DNA of 11,582 nt from Coriobacteriia bacterium (GTDB lineage Bacteria; Actinomycetota; Coriobacteriia; Coriobacteriales; UBA8131), in the NCBI GenBank assembly GCA_009781525.1, contig WQXZ01000040.1, positions 1 through 11,582 of the forward strand, in the 5' to 3' direction. The notes below the pieces were generated by a model that was given only the letters and a program-made list of their open reading frames with translations, was not told where the DNA came from and did not search any database. A program made the position numbers and the translations under genes. Shown here one piece after another: positions 5,964-11,582 of this stretch (position 1 is the stretch's first letter; each line of letters starts with the position of its first letter).

Positions 5964-7595
5964 ATGGCAAAAAGGATCCTGTTCAATGAAGATGCCCGCA
6001 GCGGTTTAGCTGCTGGTGTGAACAAGCTGGCCAATGCAGTCAAGGTCACGCTTGGCCCCAAAGGTCGCTATGTTGCCCTTGAGCGTCAGTATGGGGCACC
6101 TATCATCAGCAACGATGGTGTTACGGTCGCAAAAGAAATCGAACTCGAAGACAAGATCGAGCACATGGGAGCTCTGTTGGTTAGAGAGGTTGCTGTCAAG
6201 ACCAACGATGCTGCTGGTGACGGAACCACAACGGCCACCTTGTTGGCACAGGTAATGGTCAACGAGGGCCTGCGCAACGTAACCGCTGGTGCAAACCCGC
6301 TGGCGATCCGTCGTGGAATCGACAAGGCCGTCGAGGCTGTTGTCGCCCACATAAAAGCAGATGCAGTCGAAGTTGTCGGCACCGAGCAGATCGCTAACGT
6401 CGGCACTATTTCTGCTGGTGACGAGACCATCGGCAACAAAATCGCTGAGGCGATGGACGTAGTCGGCTACGACGGCGTCATCACGGTCGAAGAAAGCCAG
6501 ACTTTCGGCATGGAAATCGAAACCGTCGAAGGTATGCAAATCGACAAGGGATACATCTCTCCATACATGGCAACAGACATGACCCGTATGGAAGCCCAGC
6601 TGAGAGACCCCTACATCCTGCTGACCCCGCACAAGATCAGCTCTGTGCAGGAGATTCTGCCTGTGCTCGAAGCTATCATGCAAGCCGGACGTCCGCTGCT
6701 GGTCGTATGCGAAGATTTCGATGGAGAAGCACTTGCTACTGTACTTTTGAACCGTCTGCGCGGCACGCTGAATTGCGTCGCTGTCAAGGCTCCTGGCTTC
6801 GGTGACCGCCGCAAGCGGATGCTCGAGGATATCGCTGTCGTCACTGGCGGACAGGTCATCTCCGAAGAGTTCGGCATGCGCCTGGTCGACGCTACCCTCG
6901 ATCAGCTCGGTCGCGCCAAGACCGTTACAGTAAACAAAGATGTCGCGATCATCGTCGACGGCGCTGGATCACAGGAAGAGATCGCCGGCCGTGTAGACCA
7001 GATTAAGGTTGAGATCGAGCAGACCGATTCCGAGTTCGATCGCGAGAAACTGCAAGAGCGCGTAGCCAAACTGGCTGGCGGTGTTGCCGTGATCAAGGTC
7101 GGCGCAGCAACTGATGTCGAGCTGAAAGAGCGCAAGAGCCGCATCGAAGACGCCCTCCAGGCAACTCGTGCTGCTGTTGAAGAAGGCATCGTTCCTGGTG
7201 GTGGAGTCGTCCTGGTCGACGCTCTGGAAGCACTCGAGAACCTGGTTGTCGAAGATCCCGACGAAGCCGTCGGCGTGAATATTGTTCGCAACTCACTCAG
7301 CGCACCGCTGAAAGTAATCGCTGACAACGCTGGGTTCGAAGGATCAGTAATTGTGGAGAAGGTCAAGGAACTTCCTGCTGGACAGGGCCTGAACTGCGCA
7401 ACCGGCGAGTACGGCGACATGATTGCCATGGGCATCATTGACCCAGTCAAAGTCACTCGCTTTGCCCTGCAGAACGCTGCTTCTGTAGCCGCAATGATCC
7501 TGATTACAGAGGCTACTGTTTCTGACATCCCCAAGGATGGTCCAACCGCAGCAGAGATCGCTGCAATGAACGCATCCTCCGGAGGCATGTACTAG
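5964..7595 (+). CDS. groEL: Chaperonin GroEL (Hsp60)
   Basis: 543 residues, full length, the 14-subunit ATP-driven folding chamber that works with GroES. The equatorial ATP site is intact: TLGPKGRYV (29-37), D51 in SNDGVTVAKEIE, and GDGTTTATLL with D86. The apical domain follows, with KAPGFGDRRK in the middle of the protein, then the catalytic Asp in VGAATDVELKE and PGGGV near 410-415. AAGGA precedes the ATG at 5964. The tail ends NASSGGMY: the usual flexible run of GGM repeats is reduced to a single GGM, though the length is otherwise normal, and there is no His-rich tail of the actinobacterial GroEL1 type. It is cotranscribed with groES and ends before a strong terminator. Confidence 0.98.
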   Translation: MAKRILFNEDARSGLAAGVNKLANAVKVTLGPKGRYVALERQYGAPIISNDGVTVAKEIELEDKIEHMGALLVREVAVKTNDAAGDGTTTATLLAQVMVNEGLRNVTAGANPLAIRRGIDKAVEAVVAHIKADAVEVVGTEQIANVGTISAGDETIGNKIAEAMDVVGYDGVITVEESQTFGMEIETVEGMQIDKGYISPYMATDMTRMEAQLRDPYILLTPHKISSVQEILPVLEAIMQAGRPLLVVCEDFDGEALATVLLNRLRGTLNCVAVKAPGFGDRRKRMLEDIAVVTGGQVISEEFGMRLVDATLDQLGRAKTVTVNKDVAIIVDGAGSQEEIAGRVDQIKVEIEQTDSEFDREKLQERVAKLAGGVAVIKVGAATDVELKERKSRIEDALQATRAAVEEGIVPGGGVVLVDALEALENLVVEDPDEAVGVNIVRNSLSAPLKVIADNAGFEGSVIVEKVKELPAGQGLNCATGEYGDMIAMGIIDPVKVTRFALQNAASVAAMILITEATVSDIPKDGPTAAEIAAMNASSGGMY

Positions 7596-7621
7596 AAGCG
7601 CCACTATCTCAGCAATACAAC

Positions 7622-7655
7622 AAAAGCGGGGTGCCTTCGGGTGCCCCGTTTCTTA
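7622..7655 (+). terminator. groES-groEL intrinsic terminator with UUCG tetraloop
   Basis: CGGGG (7627-7631) pairs with CCCCG (7644-7648), and TGCC (7632-7635) with GGTG (7640-7643) using two G-U pairs. The stem is closed by the very stable C(UUCG)G loop and followed by TTTCTTATT. An A-run precedes it. It lies 26 nt after the groEL stop. Confidence 0.92.
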
Positions 7656-7756
7656 TTGCCTTTGGCCGCCAGTCCACCCACCCAGGTAGCAGACGAATGC
7701 CTGCCGCAATCGCCTAAACACCAGAAAACCACAGCGCCACTCCTCAATCCCGCCTG

Positions 7757-7940
7757 TTGCCAAACCGGAGGCAGTTGGTGGCAAAAAATCGCCTTTGTCG
7801 GTGTCATGGATGAGAGAAATTCTGCGTTATCACAGGTTATGTTAAGTAAAACTCTGTTTTCGCTTGGATTTCGTAGCTTCGAGTAACTCTGGACACCGAC
7901 GAAGGCGATTTTTTGCCACCAACTGCCTCCGGTTTGGCAA
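7757..7940. repeat. Fold-back element 2: 49-bp inverted repeat
   Basis: The arms at 7757-7805 and 7892-7940 are reverse complements over 49 bases with one mismatch (CCTTTGTC against CCTTCGTC) and enclose an 86-nt spacer. Outside the arms CCTG can pair again after a two-base slip. Each arm also holds a smaller dyad, TTGCCA...TGGCAA. No T-run follows, so it is not an ordinary terminator. It could be a MITE-like or fold-back insertion or a structured RNA. It lies between the groEL terminator and the phn-type operon. Confidence 0.88.
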
Positions 7941-8282
7941 TGCAGGTAGGTTTTAAGGCTGACTACCGTGACGATAACCGTGGGGGGGCTGAGTATGGGT
8001 GGCCGAGGTGGCCGGAGGAGCCTGGCTGCAAGAGCGATGAACGAGCGCCACAAAGCCACTGCTTAGAAAGCTAATTTGAAAAACCACGTGAAGTTACTGC
8101 TTCAGACTTAACAAGGTTTTTTACTACCGTTCAGACAGCCTAAACAAGCATCTTCTATCTTCTTATGTGGATAAGAACTACCAGTGTTCTACGCAAAACT
8201 CAGGACATGCGCTAAGTACAGTACCTCTGCGTAAGCCGACCTGCAGCGACACTGGGCTACATCGACCACACAGGAGGAGCAA
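7941..8282. other. Upstream region of the phosphonate-type transporter operon
   Basis: No credible gene. It contains an inverted repeat, TTCTTAT-GTGG-ATAAGAA (8160-8177), that overlaps a consensus DnaA box, and ends with the ribosome site of phnD. I could not assign a convincing promoter by eye. No PhoP-like or riboswitch consensus was recognised. Confidence 0.5.
8160..8177. promoter_or_regulatory. Palindrome with consensus DnaA box, copy 2, upstream of phnD
   Basis: TTCTTAT (8160-8166) and ATAAGAA (8171-8177) form a perfect 7-4-7 inverted repeat. TGTGGATAA at 8166-8174 is the exact reverse complement of TTATCCACA. It lies about 105 nt upstream of the phnD start and could be an operator for the transporter genes or a DnaA site. 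Confidence 0.45.
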
Positions 8283-9359
8283 GTGAACCAACAGACCATG
8301 CAACACAGTTTAAGCAGGAGGCAGTTCTTAAGTGCAGCAGCTACAGTAGCCTTAGTCGGCCTTGCAGGCTCACTGATTGCCTGTAGTGACAAAAAAGGCG
8401 ATAACAACCAGACTGAGAACGGTGGCACACCGAACGCTGAGCCGATTACCTTTGTCTTTCTACCGGATTCATCATCTGCCGATATGGCAGAGTCACGTCA
8501 GGCAGTAGCCGAGGCTATCAAAGCAGCCTGTGGACGCGAAGCCAGAATAATGACGACAACCGACTACAATGTCGGCATCGAGGCAATTTCATCAGATAAC
8601 GTTGCAATGGGCCTGTATGGTGCTGAAGGCTATATTCAAGCTAACAGAAAGAACAGTAAGGTTCAGGCAGTGTTCACAAACAGCGACGACAATGGTTCGC
8701 TTGACCTGGCTTGTTACTATAGTCGCATATGTGTACGGCTTGAGGATGTAGACGAATACCGCAGCGGCTCGGGCTTTACACTGCAACCGCTTAAAGGCAA
8801 GAGCTTCAGCTTTGTTTCTGCAACTTCAACCTCTGGCTTCAAGGTGCCATCCAGCATCATTGTCGCTGAGTTCGGTCTTGAGAACAATGAGTCTCTGCTT
8901 GAGAATGGTGCCTTCTTCAGCGAAGTACTATTCGGTGGGTCGCACCAAGGCTCAGTAGTCAATCTAGTCAGCGGGGATGCAGATGCAGCAGCGTTTGACG
9001 ACATCGATGTGGACATGTACCTCGACTTGGTTTCTGGTGAAGCAAATATGCCAGGTTCGATTTATCGTGTCAGCGATGACGCCGGCGATCCCTTTACCCG
9101 TGTTCGCGGTCAGCAGTTCATAATACTGGCAAGTACTCCTGTTCTGAATGCCCCCTTTGTCATAAATGAAAACCTGATCAGCCCCGAGGAGCGCGACGCT
9201 ATTGTCAGCTATTTCTGTTCAGATGCTGTAGCAAACGATAAGCGGATTTTCAGAGATCCTGACGACGAAACAAAAACACTCTATACAAAAAAGACTACAC
9301 ACACTCGCTTTGTACCTGTGACGGACTCTTGGTACGACCCGCTGAGAAGAATTGGCTAG
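8283..9359 (+). CDS. phnD: Phosphonate-type ABC transporter substrate-binding lipoprotein (PhnD-like)
   Basis: 358 residues. The solute-binding component that captures a phosphonate, phosphite or related ligand outside the membrane. The N terminus has a Tat motif SRRQFL (R12, R13), a hydrophobic stretch, and the lipobox LIAC with lipidated C34, so it is probably exported folded and anchored by lipid. The binding domain begins near residue 53. The ligand-binding motif STSG lies at 182-185 in SFVSATSTSGFKVP, with GGSHQGSV at 218-225 and GDADAAAFDD at 231-240, all characteristic of PhnD. The GTG start at 8283 follows AGGAGG (8272-8277) at a 5-nt spacing; an in-frame ATG five codons later is an alternative. 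First gene of a phnD-phnC-phnE-phnE layout. Exact substrate cannot be read from the sequence. Confidence 0.88.
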   Translation: MNQQTMQHSLSRRQFLSAAATVALVGLAGSLIACSDKKGDNNQTENGGTPNAEPITFVFLPDSSSADMAESRQAVAEAIKAACGREARIMTTTDYNVGIEAISSDNVAMGLYGAEGYIQANRKNSKVQAVFTNSDDNGSLDLACYYSRICVRLEDVDEYRSGSGFTLQPLKGKSFSFVSATSTSGFKVPSSIIVAEFGLENNESLLENGAFFSEVLFGGSHQGSVVNLVSGDADAAAFDDIDVDMYLDLVSGEANMPGSIYRVSDDAGDPFTRVRGQQFIILASTPVLNAPFVINENLISPEERDAIVSYFCSDAVANDKRIFRDPDDETKTLYTKKTTHTRFVPVTDSWYDPLRRIG

Positions 9360-9381
9360 ATAGCAAGGCTTGTACTGTCAA

Positions 9382-10221
9382 ATGACGCAGAATCCGACAC
9401 TCAACCAGGCGCAAGATTCAGCGAAAGGCAACCTACTTGAGATCAGGGGGTTAACCAAGTACTACATCAAAGAGCGTGCTGCCCTAAACGATGTCTCTTT
9501 TGACTTGCATTACGGTGAGCTGGTCAGTGTGATCGGACCATCTGGATCAGGCAAATCTACTCTGCTTCGCTGTATCAATCGCATGATCGAACCTACCGCC
9601 GGAAGCATAGTTTTCAGCGGGCAGGAAGTTATAAAGCTCCGTCGCAAGGAGCTTAGGATGCTACGAAGAAGAATCAGCATGGTCTTTCAGCATTACAACC
9701 TGGTACATCGACTGACTGCAGTAGAAAACGTCTTGCATGGCAGACTTGGCTACAAGTCGACTATTGCCGGAATGATCGGACTCTATTCTGAGAGCGAGAA
9801 AATGAAGGCTTTGGATATCCTGGCTCAACTGGACATCATAGATTATTCCTACGTGCGCATAGACAGGCTATCAGGTGGCCAGATGCAGCGAGTCGGTATT
9901 GCAAGAGCCCTAGTGCAAGATCCCCTGCTGATACTGTGCGACGAGCCGATTGCGTCACTCGATCCAAAGTCAGCCCGCGTCATAATGGGCTACCTGAGAG
10001 CGATTGCAGACACCTATGGCATTGCCTGCCTGGTCAATCTTCACCAGGTCGATTTTGCCATTGAATACTCAGATCGCATAATCGCTCTGCGCGATGGTGA
10101 GAAGGTTTTCGATGGCAATCCCAACATGCTTTCGACCGAGATGATCGAGGAAGTCTACGGAATTGCTCCCGATGCCTCTCAAATAACCCCGCAGATTCCC
10201 CTGGAGCCATTCGATGGATGA
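9382..10221 (+). CDS. phnC: Phosphonate-type ABC transporter ATP-binding protein (PhnC-like)
   Basis: 279 residues, the cytoplasmic ATPase that powers the importer. Walker A GPSGSGKST (52-60), Q-loop MVFQHYNLV (Q103), signature LSGGQMQR (163-170), Walker B LLILCDEP with E188, D-loop SLDP, and the H-loop in NLHQVDFA with H221. The NLHQVD form and the HYNLVHRLTAVENVLHG stretch are specific to PhnC among ABC ATPases. The start is uncertain: the ATG at 9382 has CAAGG 13 nt upstream, which is too far for a strong site, and a TTG at 9370 is in frame but worse placed. Translation may depend on coupling to phnD, which ends 22 nt before. The last eight bases overlap the next gene. Confidence 0.9.
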   Translation: MTQNPTLNQAQDSAKGNLLEIRGLTKYYIKERAALNDVSFDLHYGELVSVIGPSGSGKSTLLRCINRMIEPTAGSIVFSGQEVIKLRRKELRMLRRRISMVFQHYNLVHRLTAVENVLHGRLGYKSTIAGMIGLYSESEKMKALDILAQLDIIDYSYVRIDRLSGGQMQRVGIARALVQDPLLILCDEPIASLDPKSARVIMGYLRAIADTYGIACLVNLHQVDFAIEYSDRIIALRDGEKVFDGNPNMLSTEMIEEVYGIAPDASQITPQIPLEPFDG

Positions 10222-11005
10222 GGCAACCCGTTTCTTTCGCAACCGAACCATAACCATAGCGCTGGCAACGCTGGGTATTTTGGCAGTCAATCTGGTTGCA
10301 GGCGGCTATCTGCAGTTCAATGTGTCAAAGGCAGTCAGCGACATGCCGAACGGTATTGTCTGGATGTTCAGCAACTTCATTCCCAGCAAAGGCTCTCTGG
10401 AAAAGCTACCTATAATCCTTCGCCAGCTGTTAACAACTGTGATGATTTCAATCGCAGCCAGCTGCATTTCCGCGATCCTGGCTATAGTTCTGGCAGTAAT
10501 CGGCTCTGAATCTGTAGGGCTCAAAAAACCAGTTCCCTTTATCGTGCGCACAATAGCTTCGGTCTTTCGCAACATCCCTACAGTCGCCTGGGCTTTGATA
10601 CTGTTGTTCTCATTCAAGCAAAGCGAATTCACAGGCTTCCTAGCATTGTTCCTGACTGGATTCGGCTATCTGACACGCTGCTTTCTTGAAACTATCGATG
10701 AAGTCAGCGCAGGCGCTGTCGAAGCTTTACGAGCAACCGGAGCCAGCTATGGGCAGCTGATAGCTCAGGCTGTGATTCCGCTAACAGCGACAGCTGTGCT
10801 CAGCTGGGTGCTCTATATGATAGAAACCAATGTTCGTGATGCAACCTTGATCGGAATACTCACAGGTACCGGCATCGGATTTGTCTTTGACATGTACTAC
10901 AAGAGCTTCCGCTATGATGCTGCAGCTCTGGTAATAGTCTGCATCGTTTTGGTGGTAATCGCACTGGAGCTGACATCCAATCTAATCAGGAGGATGATCC
11001 TGTGA
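10214..11005 (+). CDS. phnE: Phosphonate-type ABC transporter permease 1 (PhnE-like)
   Basis: 263 residues with about six hydrophobic segments (roughly 12-31, 75-97, 117-134, 137-157, 190-208, 238-254). Inner-membrane channel subunit. The cytoplasmic EAA-type loop that docks on the ATPase is VEALRATGASYGQLIAQAVIP (about 169-189). FRNIPTVAWALIL (118-130) is the usual PhnE signature. The ATG at 10214 overlaps the phnC stop by eight bases and has GGAG seven bases upstream. It overlaps the following permease gene as well, so the two probably form a heterodimer. Confidence 0.9.
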   Translation: MDEATRFFRNRTITIALATLGILAVNLVAGGYLQFNVSKAVSDMPNGIVWMFSNFIPSKGSLEKLPIILRQLLTTVMISIAASCISAILAIVLAVIGSESVGLKKPVPFIVRTIASVFRNIPTVAWALILLFSFKQSEFTGFLALFLTGFGYLTRCFLETIDEVSAGAVEALRATGASYGQLIAQAVIPLTATAVLSWVLYMIETNVRDATLIGILTGTGIGFVFDMYYKSFRYDAAALVIVCIVLVVIALELTSNLIRRMIL

Positions 11006-11582
11006 GCGATACCACTCGAACAACCAATATGCCACTCGGTCAGGTCATAGCTCCAGTGGTCAGCCACAGCCTTGAGTCACCAGGCATGGGCCACGTAGCA
11101 GCAGAAGAGATCGAGCAAGCCATTCAGCGTGACCGAAATGGACAGATAAAAATCCGAGCCTTCTCACGCCAGAATATGATTGTGACAATCACGCTGTCTT
11201 CACTGGCAGTGCTGACCGTCTACACTATGATTTCGATGAATTATGGCAAGGCATCTTTTCCAGTAGCCATAAACGACGCGGTTTCCAATTTCACGACTAT
11301 GATGACCAAGCCGAATATCGACGCTCATTTCAAGCTTGCCGACATTGTCGAGGGTGTGATCATTTCGTTGGCTCTGTCTGTGCTGACTACATTTATCGGC
11401 GCTTTGATTGCCTTTTTGCTCAGCCTGCTTGCAGCTGCAAACCTATCGAATAAGCTTGTAAGCGACGCAATCAAATCTCTGATGTCCCTGTTCAGAGCCG
11501 TCCCAACGATTCTCTGGGTGCTGATTTTTACCGTGGCAATCGGCTTGGGTCCGGAAGCCGCAGTTTGCGGCATGCTGTTTCA
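11002..11582 (+). CDS. phnE: Phosphonate-type ABC transporter permease 2 (PhnE-like), partial
   Basis: The frame is open from a GTG at 11002 to the window end: 193 codons without a stop, so the 3' part is missing. The GTG overlaps the previous stop by four bases (GTGA) and follows AGGAGG (10988-10993) at an 8-nt spacing, a strong start. About 55 polar residues precede the first hydrophobic helix (near 60-78), which is longer than in the first permease. Further helices appear near 115-145, followed by SLFRAVPTILWVLIF, matching FRNIPTVAWALIL of permease 1. The EAA loop lies beyond the window. Tandem permeases with different N termini are known in phnDCEE operons. Confidence 0.88.
   Translation, partial: MSDTTRTTNMPLGQVIAPVVSHSLESPGMGHVAAEEIEQAIQRDRNGQIKIRAFSRQNMIVTITLSSLAVLTVYTMISMNYGKASFPVAINDAVSNFTTMMTKPNIDAHFKLADIVEGVIISLALSVLTTFIGALIAFLLSLLAAANLSNKLVSDAIKSLMSLFRAVPTILWVLIFTVAIGLGPEAAVCGMLF

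Noticed and set aside
6006..7588. Long minus-strand frames of 225 and 228 codons across groEL
   Set aside because: They are complete shadows of groEL, with no ribosome site or recognisable domain.
7604..8059. A 151-codon minus-strand frame and an 81-codon plus-strand frame over fold-back element 2
   Set aside because: Both run through the inverted repeat and contain the same few residues because of the symmetry. The minus-strand frame also crosses the terminator. No start signal was seen.

Overview
The window looks like a chromosomal segment of a mid-GC actinobacterium, most likely a member of the Coriobacteriia. The best lineage pointer is the first gene: its layout (an ELCG / RPPLT / SPMET / DLYWP / VEYDSD-x-x-HTG motif series with a C-terminal endonuclease-like fold) matches, from memory, a family expanded in Coriobacteriia. 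A CIRCE-controlled groES-groEL operon and a Tat-type lipoprotein signal on the phosphonate-binding protein fit that placement but do not prove it. No tRNA, rRNA, CRISPR array, transposase or phage gene was seen.

Left part (1-2475). A plus-strand gene for a probable PD-(D/E)XK/DUF559-like protein, whose frame is open to the window edge, converges on a minus-strand gene for a membrane-anchored VanY-type D,D-carboxypeptidase. The gap between them holds a 38-bp perfect inverted repeat around a 115-nt spacer. The leader of vanY contains a strong GAAA-loop hairpin, and upstream of it lies a terminator for the next minus-strand unit.

Metal and methyl-transfer block (2476-5100, minus strand). Read 5'->3' this is a UroD/MtaA-type zinc-dependent methyltransferase, then after a 219-nt gap a short COG0523 (CobW-like) GTPase, and one base later a protein with a very long His/Asp metal-binding stretch. 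The GTPase and the His-rich protein are almost certainly translationally coupled. Their promoter region carries nested inverted repeats that could be a metal-regulator operator. A zinc-dependent enzyme beside a metallochaperone pair is a plausible functional link, but an inferred one.

Centre (4967-7655). A 610-nt gap holds a striking, extremely GC-rich repeat block unlike its surroundings, then the promoter and perfect CIRCE operator of groES-groEL. The operon ends at a textbook UUCG-tetraloop terminator.

Right part (7656-11582). A 49-bp inverted repeat (one mismatch) with an 86-nt spacer lies in the gap before a phosphonate-type ABC importer operon: phnD (Tat lipoprotein), phnC (ATPase), then two overlapping phnE-type permeases, the second cut by the window end. 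Together they would import a phosphonate, phosphite or a related phosphorus compound; no C-P lyase or other catabolic gene is in view. The two long inverted-repeat elements (191 and 184 bp overall) also share a related core sequence and may belong to one dispersed fold-back family, which is the most interesting non-coding signal here.
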